This document shows, one piece after another, positions 1-7,464 of a DNA stretch of 64,000 nucleotides. The notes under the pieces were generated by a model, which saw nothing but the letters and a program-made list of their open reading frames with translations, made no database searches and had not been told where the DNA came from. A program made the position numbers and the translations under genes. The stretch comes from Hypericibacter terrae (GTDB lineage Bacteria > Pseudomonadota > Alphaproteobacteria > Dongiales > Dongiaceae), in the NCBI RefSeq assembly GCF_008728855.1, contig NZ_CP042906.1, positions 2,294,001-2,358,000 on the forward strand, read 5' to 3'. The number at the start of each line of letters is the position of its first letter. Positions within the stretch are counted from its first letter, which is position 1.

Positions 1-80
1 GACACGCCACCGGGCAAAATTTCGATTTGCCCGCTGTCGTCGCTGCTGTTGCTGTTCTGGATTTCCAGGCTGTTACTCAT
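1..80 (-). CDS. 5' end of a protein running off the left edge
   Basis: An ATG at 78-80 on the minus strand opens a frame that stays open to the window edge, 26 codons, beginning MSNSLEIQNS and continuing through a Ser/Asp-rich stretch. A purine-rich AAGGA lies about 10 nt upstream. The start overlaps the stop of the preceding gene (73-75) by 8 nt, so it looks translationally coupled to it. Too little is visible to suggest a function. Confidence 0.5.
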   Translation of the reverse strand, partial: MSNSLEIQNSNSSDDSGQIEILPGGV

Positions 81-825
81 TCGTTGGTTTTCCTTCATTG
101 GTGCCGGCCCCTTGCCCACTGGCGAGGCTGGCAGTGCCGGCGAGGATCATGGTTAGAGCGGTTGGAACGGGGTTGGAGGCGTTGACCTTGGCGACGAGCT
201 TTCGCGCGACCGAAAGGGCCACGACGCCAACGTGTCTGTTGAGCGCCTCGCTCAGAAGGTCGCGAACGCCAGACGTTATGCGGTCGTGCCTTCGGTACTC
301 GTGGCATCCACGGTGCATGGTGGTGATACGCTCCGCACGAGCGAGGCGCAGGACGCGGATGGCGAGTTGGTGGTTGAAGTGGCGGTCACTGCGGAAGACC
401 TGGGGCGACCATTCCCGGTAGGCGCAAATCCCGATAGCAATGGCCAGCATCTCGACCGGGGAGACTTCCTGTCGCCGCAGCTTGACGAGCCAAGTCAACA
501 GACGGTCGTGGGCGGTTGACTTACGAGTGATCTCGGCCGGTGCGGCGCCACTCGCATAGACAAGCGCCTCTAGCCAACTCAGCGCTTTTGCAATGCGGGG
601 GTGGTCTTGGTGCCTGTCGAGGTAGCGCCGAGCGCCTTTGACGAACGGCTCAAACTCTCGTCGTCGAATGGTGCGGCCGAGAGGGTGACCGGTCTCCTGT
701 GCTCTGCGGTCGTGCGCTTCGCACCATTTGCCAAAGTGTTGCCGAGGTAAGTGGCAGCCTGAGACCTCACACGTCCGCGCCTTCGCTGCACATTCCGCCA
801 ACCGCTGGCGGATGGGCGTCGTCAT
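73..825 (-). CDS. Hypothetical protein with a small Cys/His cluster
   Basis: This 250-residue protein is not one I recognise. Near the N-terminus it has C19, C24, C35 and H38, a spacing that could hold one zinc ion, as in small HNH-like or zinc-ribbon proteins of phages and plasmids, although no HNH catalytic motif is evident. The rest is basic and mostly helical by eye. Its ATG overlaps the stop of the upstream gene (822-824) as ATGA, and its own end overlaps the start of the next gene, so the three form a leftward coupled operon inside the accessory element. Confidence 0.55.
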   Translation of the reverse strand: MTTPIRQRLAECAAKARTCEVSGCHLPRQHFGKWCEAHDRRAQETGHPLGRTIRRREFEPFVKGARRYLDRHQDHPRIAKALSWLEALVYASGAAPAEITRKSTAHDRLLTWLVKLRRQEVSPVEMLAIAIGICAYREWSPQVFRSDRHFNHQLAIRVLRLARAERITTMHRGCHEYRRHDRITSGVRDLLSEALNRHVGVVALSVARKLVAKVNASNPVPTALTMILAGTASLASGQGAGTNEGKPTNE

Positions 826-1019
826 CTTTCGAGCTTGGCGACCTTGCAGCGTGTCGCGCCGGGATGTTCAGCCTCGACCGCTGCAATCGCCGCGACGAAC
901 CGGTCGAGTAGGTGGGGCCGATGTTTCAAGCCCCTCAGCTTCATCAACACCTTTCCGGCCCTGTCGAGTTGGCGGGCGGCTGCTTCGCCCTCGGGAGACA
1001 CGGGCTTGTTGTCGGTCAT
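822..1019 (-). CDS. Small hypothetical protein, 65 aa
   Basis: The chosen start is the ATG at 1017-1019 (MTDNKPVSPEG), because AGGA lies 7 nt upstream; an ATG 6 nt earlier sits too close to that site. The protein is short, charged and ends KVAKLER. Its stop overlaps the next start in an ATGA junction, which supports that it is expressed. No family recognised; the operon setting suggests a role in the element's own biology. Confidence 0.5.
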   Translation of the reverse strand: MTDNKPVSPEGEAAARQLDRAGKVLMKLRGLKHRPHLLDRFVAAIAAVEAEHPGATRCKVAKLER

Positions 1020-1038
1020 GGTCATTTCCTTTGCATAG

Positions 1039-1455
1039 TTACGGATCGGGGAGAGCGGGCAGGGGATCACCAAAGAGGGGGCGGATGGGTTCCGCTTCAC
1101 TGTCCGCCTCGGGCAGCTGGTTCAGGACCTTTGCAAGGGCGACGTGTTTGCTCTCGCCGATACGGTCGAGGGATTCATTGGTGACCTTGTTGTCGGTGAG
1201 GAACTGGCGAGCCACGTTGATCATGGCCGCCTTGTGGTCTTCCTTTTCGGGAGACTCCAAGGACTGGGCGATGGCTTCGGCTGTGGCCCTCCAGATGCGC
1301 TCTAGGAGTGCCTCTCGGGCAGCCCGGCCAGTTAAAGGGGCGTCGGTACCTTGGCTGTTGCCAAGGCTGGTCCCTTGGCTTTCGCCAAGGCTGGTCCCTT
1401 GGCTTTCGCCAAGGCTGGTCGCGCCCTCCCCAGCCGGGGGTGGCGTTTCGGTCAT
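1039..1455 (-). CDS. Repeat-containing protein, possibly small-terminase-like
   Basis: This 138-residue protein starts at MTETPPPAGEG with GCAGGAAA upstream. Residues about 12-35 are three tandem copies of an eight-residue unit of the type SLGESQGT, encoded by three 24-bp DNA repeats. The C-terminal part contains the stretch MINVARQFLTDNKVTN, which resembles the conserved 'nvARQFLKDN' signature I associate with small terminase subunits of podophage-like viruses; an acidic Pro-rich tail follows. The similarity is from memory and short, so the terminase reading is tentative. If right, it would fit a phage-satellite type element. The upstream 299 nt carry no other gene. Confidence 0.4.
   Translation of the reverse strand: MTETPPPAGEGATSLGESQGTSLGESQGTSLGNSQGTDAPLTGRAAREALLERIWRATAEAIAQSLESPEKEDHKAAMINVARQFLTDNKVTNESLDRIGESKHVALAKVLNQLPEADSEAEPIRPLFGDPLPALPDP
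1351..1422. repeat. Three tandem 24-bp repeats inside a coding region
   Basis: Units start at 1351, 1375 and 1399; units 2 and 3 differ at one base. Each contains the inverted repeat CTTGGC-TTTC-GCCAAG (unit 1 has GTTG in the loop), so the array could fold as serial hairpins as well as encode the eight-residue protein repeat. A diverged fourth copy of the same core (TGGCTGTCGCCAAGG) is at 4025-4039 in a non-coding stretch of the same element. Confidence 0.85.
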
Positions 1456-1635
1456 GGTGTGTAGGTTTCCTGCTGTTGGGGGACCCGCCGTCACAACGGC
1501 AGGTGCACGGAATGTGACAAGGCGGGGGTAAGGGGCCTGTCGATCGACAGGGCCAGGTGGGGGCGGGGAAGGGGGCGACCCCCGAAGGGTGTATTTTGGG
1601 AGCACCCCCTTTGCTCATCTCCCTGAAAAGAACCC

Positions 1636-1737
1636 CTCCTGGGGATTTCCTATCAGGTGCGGTGCTTTTCCTCAGGTAGAACACCCCCGACATGGGGACG
1701 CTCAAACTGAACCGCTCCTGAGGGATTTCTTATCAGG
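1636..1737. repeat. Direct repeat of a 22-23 bp hairpin-forming motif
   Basis: Two copies, 1636-1657 and 1715-1737, share the core GGGATTTC-Y-TATCAGG preceded by CTCCTG. Each can pair CCTG(A) with (T)CAGG. The second is additionally embedded in an outer inverted repeat CTGAACCG (1707-1714) and CGGTTCAG (1740-1747). They sit in the 299-nt gap between the ATPase gene stop and the next leftward gene, so a transcript-processing, termination or element-specific promoter role is possible. No gene is seen in this gap. Confidence 0.6.
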
Positions 1738-1754
1738 GACGGTTCAGTTGCTGG

Positions 1755-3662
1755 TTAGAAGATGCGGACAAGGGAGTTACCCTCTACGCGCCACGGCGAC
1801 AGCTGCAAGGCTGCGTCCCTTGCGCGCCTGAACGACTGGTTCGGGACTCCCTCTAAGCCGGTCGCCTTCTTCAACTGCCGGACGGACACCTTGCTGGTCC
1901 CTTCCGGTAGCCGACCAAGGAACTCCGCGATGGTGGCCGCGGTCGTGTTCTCCTTGGCACCCCGGAAGGTGGCAGTTACCGACCGCCAGGGCTCGACCTT
2001 CACCCCAGGCATTACTTCCCTGAGGGTCTCGACAATCACCGGGTCAGCGTGCATGAGCCACAGCGTCATTGCCTCAGCATAGCCATTGACTGCTGTCCGG
2101 CAGGATCCCCGAGACGCCGCTTGATAGGCACAGTGCGCGGCCTCGGTCTGGATCAAGGCGCGGATGCGGTCGTTGTCGATGTTGACCCGGATGTTGCGGG
2201 TCTCCCCGACAAAGGCTGCGGCGACGTCTTCCTCTGCCCTCAGGAGCACGCCAGCAAGGATCACATGCTTGCAGTGGGAGTAGTGATTGCTGCTGGTCTC
2301 CTGGCCCCAGGTCAGGACGGTAATGCGGTCTCGCTGCGCTCCGCTGTGGTCTGTGACCTTCGCGGCCGTGTCGATCCCGGCATCTTCCAAGTCCGACAGG
2401 AGCACTGAAGCCATAGACCGCTTGTCCCTGGGTCGTGGCTTGTAGGTGAACACTAGGACCGCTTCATTCTCAGGGATGTTGCGGATCACCTCGACTAGCT
2501 CGCGAGAGACCGAGCGTTCCTCGCCTCGCTTGGTCTTGAGCAAGTCGCGGGTCATCTCGGTTCGGCTTCCCGACCGCTTCATGTACATGATGGTCGTTCG
2601 GTCAAAGCGCTTGATGCGAGAGAGGTTGATCCCGAGACCGGCAATGAGGGGGTGGTCTCGCTCCGCATCAATGACACCTTCAGTGGACCGAACAAGCTCA
2701 CGGATGGGGTGAGAGGCGTCCAGAATGACGATGTTCTCTATGTCGTCGGGAACGGCCAGCCGATACGACAGCACCCCACCTAACTTGGTGGGAATGTAGC
2801 GGATGGGCTCATTCACATAGTCGAGAAGGCGGGCGACGGTCTCGTATCGGCTCCCGATCAAGCCGCGGAATTTCTCCATGTAGTCGGCTGACAGGTTCGG
2901 GAAGCGAAAGACCGCTTCTTGTTCGCCATTCTCCTGTAGCTCCTCCATCTTGGCGTGGCAGAGACCAATGCAACTGTCGAGGTAGTCGGCAAGGTCTGCC
3001 ATCTCAGGCTTGTATCGGGCGACACGTTGGAGGGCGCCCGCGTCTTCATCAAGAGAGCACAGGGCAACGCCACTGGAGTCCGAGACGAATAGGCTTTCAT
3101 CCCAGATCAGCAGATCACGGCGCATGTAGTCGGCAACGGCGCCATTCTGTCCGCGGACCCGAGCGTGGCTCACCAAGAGGATGGGGCGGTCGTGTCCCTC
3201 TGATGGCTCACTCGCGTAGTCGTCCTTGGCAACCTCACCGGCTGCGATCTTGGCGGCAATCTTGGGGTCATAGCGCTTGCTGTGGATCAACCCGACATGT
3301 TCGGGGCTGACACCTTCCGCGATCATGGCGCGCTTCAACTCGCACAGCGCCTCGACCTTGGAGGCAGACACGGCAATGGTCTTGTTGCCGATCAGGTGTT
3401 GCACGTCTTCCATGGCCGCGCACAGGGCGACAATGGCAGTGGTCTTGCCCATGCCTGTCGGTAGTCCGAAGGCGAGGCGCCCGCGGTCGGTGCCTTCTAG
3501 GCGGGCGACCATGGACACGATAAGTGCCCACAGAGCGTTGTGGTGTTCCGCGCTCAGGCGGTTGCCGTGGCGCTCGAGGATGGACCGAAGGCGCCACATT
3601 GCGGTGACGCGAAGGTGTTCCCAGGTGTTGTCAGCGGTGGGGATAGCCAAGGGGCTACGCAT
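1755..3662 (-). CDS. DEAD-type helicase-like ATPase of the element
   Basis: This 635-residue protein has a Walker A motif GLPTGMGKTT at about residues 66-75 and a Walker B/DEAD-like LLIWDESL at about 184-191, followed by a superfamily-2-like second half (a VLVFTYKPRP stretch resembles motif IV). It probably uses ATP hydrolysis to move along or open nucleic acid, acting in replication or maintenance of the element. A primase-helicase role comparable to satellite replication proteins is possible, but no primase motif was seen. It lies 41 nt downstream of a small ribbon-helix-helix-like gene in the same direction. Function beyond ATPase is inferred. Confidence 0.7.
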   Translation of the reverse strand: MRSPLAIPTADNTWEHLRVTAMWRLRSILERHGNRLSAEHHNALWALIVSMVARLEGTDRGRLAFGLPTGMGKTTAIVALCAAMEDVQHLIGNKTIAVSASKVEALCELKRAMIAEGVSPEHVGLIHSKRYDPKIAAKIAAGEVAKDDYASEPSEGHDRPILLVSHARVRGQNGAVADYMRRDLLIWDESLFVSDSSGVALCSLDEDAGALQRVARYKPEMADLADYLDSCIGLCHAKMEELQENGEQEAVFRFPNLSADYMEKFRGLIGSRYETVARLLDYVNEPIRYIPTKLGGVLSYRLAVPDDIENIVILDASHPIRELVRSTEGVIDAERDHPLIAGLGINLSRIKRFDRTTIMYMKRSGSRTEMTRDLLKTKRGEERSVSRELVEVIRNIPENEAVLVFTYKPRPRDKRSMASVLLSDLEDAGIDTAAKVTDHSGAQRDRITVLTWGQETSSNHYSHCKHVILAGVLLRAEEDVAAAFVGETRNIRVNIDNDRIRALIQTEAAHCAYQAASRGSCRTAVNGYAEAMTLWLMHADPVIVETLREVMPGVKVEPWRSVTATFRGAKENTTAATIAEFLGRLPEGTSKVSVRQLKKATGLEGVPNQSFRRARDAALQLSPWRVEGNSLVRIF

Positions 3663-3703
3663 TGGGCGGGTCTAGGCTCCTCTGTTCTGCAGTGGTGTCG
3701 TGG

Positions 3704-3979
3704 TCAGTGGACGTGCTTCATGAGCGCCGCCACTTCGGCCGCTTCCTCCTCCGGGCTCTCCGCAGCGTCGAGACGGGCCATGAGCACCTCAAGCGCGCGG
3801 CGAACGATGATCGAGGCTGAGACCGCCCGGCCACCGATGCGTGCCAGCCGGGTCCGCGCGGCGACCAAGGCAATGTCGGCCGCAGGGTCGAGAGTGAAGT
3901 GATGGATGGTGTAGTTGCGGGTGCGCTTCCGCGAACCGATGCGGGCAGCGTTGCAGCTGATAGTCAGAGGGTTGTCCAT
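3704..3979 (-). CDS. Small ribbon-helix-helix-like protein
   Basis: This 91-residue basic protein begins MDNPLTISC with AAGGACC 8 nt upstream. After a basic N-terminal strand (TRNYTIHHFTLDP) it has VSASIIVRRALEVLMARLDA, the pattern of a RHH/MetJ-Arc type DNA-binding fold as found in plasmid partition and mobilisation accessory proteins. It precedes the helicase-like gene by 41 nt and is immediately downstream of the direct-repeat array, so it is a candidate repeat-binding or regulatory protein. The assignment rests on a short pattern. Confidence 0.45.
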   Translation of the reverse strand: MDNPLTISCNAARIGSRKRTRNYTIHHFTLDPAADIALVAARTRLARIGGRAVSASIIVRRALEVLMARLDAAESPEEEAAEVAALMKHVH

Positions 3980-4203
3980 GGGTGGTCCTTGAGTGGGGTT
4001 TGAGGTGGGCGTGAAGGTCCGGCCCTGGCTGTCGCCAAGGTTGCCTTGTCGGATTAGGAAAAAGGGGGAGACGGCCGCAGGGAGGGCCGTCCTGGGGTCG
4101 GGGAATCAAAGAGCGAAACGAGCGGCCAACTTTCGGCCGAAACGGGCCGCCGCCGGTTTGTCTATGGTCGAGGGTGCAAGGTAATGCGCGGCGCCTTCCT
4201 TCA

Positions 4204-4456
4204 GTCAAAGGTGCGCCCTAATCGACGCCTCGCCGCAACACGCGCCGCAACACCGGCCGGAAACTGGCGGGATCACCGGAGGCGCAGGGGATTTGTGATC
4301 CCTAGACCACCGCATTGGATCGAGGGCCGCGCTTAACCCACCGCGTTGCGTTTTCTCTCAAGTCGAAGGTGTTGCCTAATCCCCGGCGCGGTGTGTCTGA
4401 GTCGAGGATCGGCACTAATTGCCCTCGGTCTGGCTAGGTCGAGGATCAGCACTAAT
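4204..4456. repeat. Four 19-bp direct repeats, iteron-like
   Basis: Copies at 4204-4222, 4362-4380, 4401-4419 and 4438-4456 fit the consensus GTCRARGRTSNKSMCTAAT. Copies 3 and 4 differ at one base; copies 1 and 4 are both followed by CGACGCC. The last three are spaced 39 and 37 bp apart. The surrounding 3980-4566 stretch (587 nt) has no convincing gene. Spaced identical-orientation repeats next to helicase-like and RHH-like genes are typical of replication origins or regulatory arrays of mobile elements; the role here is inferred. Confidence 0.7.
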
Positions 4457-4566
4457 CGACGCCGCTCCAGCGCCACAGCGGACTCCCCAGGAAGCAAGAA
4501 GGGCGGCCCCCTTTGTTTGGAGACCGCCCCGAGCGAGACGCGCGCCAGTGACTCTCTAATGGACTC

Positions 4567-4755
4567 CTAGGCAGCCCTCTCAGCGGCCAGCACTGCGGCC
4601 GGTGTCCAAATCACGTCCCACCGGCCGGCCCACAGGAGCCACTCACCGCGCTCCCTGGCCCAGGACAGGAAGGGACTGGGTCGGCGCTGGCCTCGGTGCC
4701 CAACGAACAGGGCGCCGAGGAACGGAAGCTTGAGGTAGACGGAACGGGTGAACAT
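4567..4755 (-). CDS. Small hydrophobic/aromatic protein, 62 aa
   Basis: A strong ribosome binding site (GGAGGG, 8 nt before the ATG at 4753-4755) supports this short gene, which begins MFTRSVYLKLPFLGALF and is rich in Trp and Arg in its second half. No family recognised. It sits alone between the direct-repeat array and the serine recombinase, transcribed leftward like both. Confidence 0.45.
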   Translation of the reverse strand: MFTRSVYLKLPFLGALFVGHRGQRRPSPFLSWARERGEWLLWAGRWDVIWTPAAVLAAERAA

Positions 4756-4862
4756 GGCGAGACCCTCCTGTGGTCGATTGCTGGCCGCAGAGTTGCGACC
4801 GAGGGTCTCCCATATGAGTCATTCGGATTCGGCCGTCAACGAATACACAGGTGGATAGGATC

Positions 4863-5543
4863 TCACCCCAGGCGCGCTGCGGCTCTCCGCACTGCCGTTG
4901 CTGTCCATGATCCGCCCCGAGGCGAACGCACATGGTCATCATTGAGCCGGCGGGCGATGGCGTTGAGCGACAGCCCTTGGGCAATGTGGCCCCGCAGGTA
5001 GTCCGCCACGTCCGCCAGGCGCTCGGCCGCCTTCGCTTGGGCCGCCGCGACACCATCCCGCTGCCACCGCTTGATGTTCGGCGCGCCCTTGCGGCGCCCG
5101 CCTAGCTTTGTGCCGCGCCGCTTCGCTGCGGCCAGGGCCGCCTTGGTGCGAACTGAGATGGCTTCGCGCTCGTGCTGTGCGACCACGGCCATGACGCCAA
5201 CCGTCATCGTGTTGGCCTCGGGCAGATCGGCCGCGACGAACGCAACCCCGCTGTCCCGCAGGGTCATGAGGAACGCGACGTTGCGTGACAGGCGGTCCAA
5301 CTTGGCGACCACAAGAGTTGCGCCTGTCGCCCGACAGCGCTTCACAGCCTTGTCTAGCTCGGGGCGCGTGTTGACCTTACCGGACTCCACCTCGACGTAC
5401 TCGGGCGCAATGATGCGACCGCTGCGGCTGGCGACGAACCGTTGCACGGCCTCCCGCTGTGCCTCCATGCCCAGCCCCGAGCGGCCCTGGCGCGCGGTCG
5501 AGACGCGGAGGTAGGCAACGTATTTCCCTGCTTCCTGGCTCAT
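4863..5543 (-). CDS. Serine recombinase, resolvase/invertase family
   Basis: This 226-residue small serine recombinase starts at MSQEAGKYVAYLRVST, with Ser15 the expected nucleophile; the start is set by AGAGG about 10 nt upstream. The catalytic domain shows LRVST, the ARQGRSGLGMEAQ stretch and AKLDRLSRN, and residues about 130-150 form the E helix. The C-terminal part (GLSLNAIARRLNDD then RSPRGGSWTATAVRRA) is a helix-turn-helix DNA-binding domain. It would catalyse resolution or inversion between short palindromic sites. Its own translation start lies at the edge of a near-perfect 36-bp palindrome (5546-5581), a likely binding or crossover site, implying autoregulation. Confidence 0.88.
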   Translation of the reverse strand: MSQEAGKYVAYLRVSTARQGRSGLGMEAQREAVQRFVASRSGRIIAPEYVEVESGKVNTRPELDKAVKRCRATGATLVVAKLDRLSRNVAFLMTLRDSGVAFVAADLPEANTMTVGVMAVVAQHEREAISVRTKAALAAAKRRGTKLGGRRKGAPNIKRWQRDGVAAAQAKAAERLADVADYLRGHIAQGLSLNAIARRLNDDHVRSPRGGSWTATAVRRAAARLG

Positions 5544-5545
5544 TG

Positions 5546-5581
5546 TGTCGTTCCTCTCAACGAACGTTGTCAGGAATGACA
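5546..5581. promoter_or_regulatory. 36-bp near-perfect palindrome at the recombinase start
   Basis: The two 18-base halves pair at 14 of 18 positions: outer arm TGTC, then TTCCT paired with AGGAA, and inner arm CAACG paired with CGTTG around a central AA. The mismatches are one G-T, two positions between outer and inner arms, and the central AA. It begins 3 nt upstream of the recombinase ATG and includes its ribosome binding site. Size and dyad symmetry suit a resolvase subsite I or invertase crossover site, or an operator for the recombinase. Confidence 0.65.
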
Positions 5582-6166
5582 TAGGCGGCCAGGAGTCGGC
5601 AGTCAAGGTGCTGTGGTTCGGATCGACCGGCGCAAGGGCACGGGCTCGCGCGCTCGACCGCGTTGCACCGGCAGTTCACGCGCAGGGATCGAGCGAGTCA
5701 CGTGGTGCGGTGCTGGCCGTGGCCACCATGCGCCCACGCTGCGAGACGAGAGGCACCCCACGGGGGGAAGCGCCGGCCCGAGGGAACACGTATAGGCTCT
5801 CAGATTTTTTCGACCGAACTTTGGGGCGCCACGATAGAGGCCACTGAGGTTGTCGTTAGGGTGGAGTTGGGTGGTGCGTTGAGGGGGCCACGGGGGTAAG
5901 GCGCGCCTTCTCTATTAGTGATGGGCTCAAAGATTTTTCTCCACAAACTCCCAACCCATACGCGCCAAACACCAAACGATTTCAGAGATTTAGTAGGAGT
6001 CCCTCGATCCAGAGTTGCACTGAAGCCGCCCCAATGATAGAACACAACCAGAACCAAAGCCCGGGCCTTCAACGGAAAATTCAACATTTAGTGCGCAGGG
6101 GTCTTGAAAACAGCAAGTGTTGCGGCCAAGTGCCGCAGACCGAGGCAACGCAGCTAGAGAGGACGC
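5582..6166. other. Intergenic region, no gene recognised
   Basis: About 585 nt separate the leftward recombinase from the rightward cargo genes. Open frames here lack convincing starts or protein-like composition. A 15-base direct repeat of the form GGCTCNNAGATTTTT occurs at 5795-5809 and 5934-5948 (13 of 15 matching). The AT content rises from about 5900 onward, marking the transition into the lower-GC cargo. Confidence 0.5.
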
Positions 6167-6355
6167 ATGACTACCAAAAAGAGTGGGGGCACTCCGCCCC
6201 CTATCCGCCCGGGCCAGAAGGTTCCGGATTCCGGCATTTACAGCGACGGTGCGAAGCGGGCGACCATGGTTCGGGGCGAGCCCGCGCCTCCCACCAGCGA
6301 TCCCGGCCGCAAGTGGCGGCAGGTCGTCGATACCAACCCGAAAGACCGCAAGTAA
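6167..6355 (+). CDS. YjzC-like small protein
   Basis: This 62-residue protein starts at ATG 6167 with GAGAGGA upstream. The core PGQKVPDSGIYSDGAKR followed by a Pro-rich segment and GRKWRQV matches the pattern of the YjzC-like family (small proteins of unknown function, PGQkaP.sGiY...). Similar small proteins occur scattered beside defence genes in genomic islands. It is the first rightward gene of the cargo segment and 38 nt upstream of the Cys-rich gene. The family call is from memory of the motif. Confidence 0.55.
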   Translation: MTTKKSGGTPPPIRPGQKVPDSGIYSDGAKRATMVRGEPAPPTSDPGRKWRQVVDTNPKDRK

Positions 6356-6393
6356 CCGCGCAGCCCGTGTCGGCAAGGTGATCGTTAAATCGC

Positions 6394-7449
6394 ATGGCTG
6401 ATGATGGGCGAAACAATCGCGGGCGCTTTCCGACTCCCCCGTCTCAATTACAGAGAGACCTATTTCTCGCCTTCGTAGAGAAGACGGGGGAGCCGGAAAA
6501 ATATGCGCTGCTGTCAACAACCGCGCCGGACAAGACGGCGACAGGGCATCGGCTTGTGTGCCCGTTCTATGTGCCCCGCGCCAAGCGCCCCAACCATGAT
6601 TACATCCCGTGCTCGGCATGTGCGGGGCGCAAAAAATATTGCTACGGCTATCTCGTGTGGTGCCCTGATGGCGAAATTAGAATTGTCGGTAGTTGCTGCG
6701 GTCCTGAATATTTCGGGATCGAGAAGTTTCGGCAAATGGAGGCTGTCGCCAAAGAGGAAAGGCTAGAGCTGGAGAATCAGTATTTCCTAATCGACAACCT
6801 TGAACGCGTGCCGGACATGATTGCCGCCATTAAGCGGCTTGCTCCTGTCTGTGAAAAATATCTCATGGTGAGGGACGCACTAAACACGCGTCTACCATCC
6901 TTCGCAGCTTTGCTAAAGAACACTCAGAAGGATCAAGGTGGAATGTTGACCGTCGTTCGGCGAAAGAGCGGGACTCTTTCAGATGGGCCGAGTGGGTTTC
7001 GCGGCGACGATGGCGGACAGCAGAGCAAGTATGAAAGTGAGCAGGTCGCGCCGATAGTGGCAGCAGGATTTTTGAAGGAACGCTTTTACCCTGAGAAAGA
7101 GCTGGCTTGCGTCATCAAAGACCTTGAGTCCTTAGCTGTGCCCGATGCCTTAGATGCAGTAAGCGGTATGCCTCGGCACGAACTTAAAGCGCGAACCCAG
7201 CTTTTTAAAAAGTGCGTGTCACGCGGCAACGAATTGAGGGAGCAGCTTTTGCATCTCAGTGGTTTCTTTTCCGACGAACAGTTGCGCGGTTGGACCACGT
7301 GGGGCCAACATCCGGATAATGAAAGACGGCTGAATATCGCGGTGAGCGATCAAGAGATTCGGATTTCATATTCCTTTCGCGAAGTCTTGACGCTCAAAAA
7401 GGAATGGCTCTTGGCTCCGGCCGCTTTGTCGTCTTTTTCTCCTACATGA
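6394..7449 (+). CDS. Cys-rich protein of unknown function beside AbiTii gene
   Basis: This 351-residue protein has a dense N-terminal cysteine set within about residues 55-105: a CPFY stretch, CSACAGRKKYC, an isolated Cys in LVWC, and VGSCCGPEYFG, suggesting one or two structural zinc sites. A helical middle (KEERLELENQYFLIDNLERV) looks coiled-coil-like, and the C-terminal third is a mixed region. I do not recognise the family. Base composition is clearly more AT-rich than the chromosome, a sign of transfer. The stop at 7449 is 15 nt before the AbiTii-domain gene, so the two probably form an operon and may work together. Confidence 0.6.
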   Translation: MADDGRNNRGRFPTPPSQLQRDLFLAFVEKTGEPEKYALLSTTAPDKTATGHRLVCPFYVPRAKRPNHDYIPCSACAGRKKYCYGYLVWCPDGEIRIVGSCCGPEYFGIEKFRQMEAVAKEERLELENQYFLIDNLERVPDMIAAIKRLAPVCEKYLMVRDALNTRLPSFAALLKNTQKDQGGMLTVVRRKSGTLSDGPSGFRGDDGGQQSKYESEQVAPIVAAGFLKERFYPEKELACVIKDLESLAVPDALDAVSGMPRHELKARTQLFKKCVSRGNELREQLLHLSGFFSDEQLRGWTTWGQHPDNERRLNIAVSDQEIRISYSFREVLTLKKEWLLAPAALSSFSPT

Positions 7450-7464
7450 GTTGTGGCGAGCCGC

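Noticed and set aside
5800-6087. 95-residue open frame on the minus strand in the intergenic region
   Set aside because: No ribosome binding site, no protein-like composition and no neighbour in register; treated as chance.
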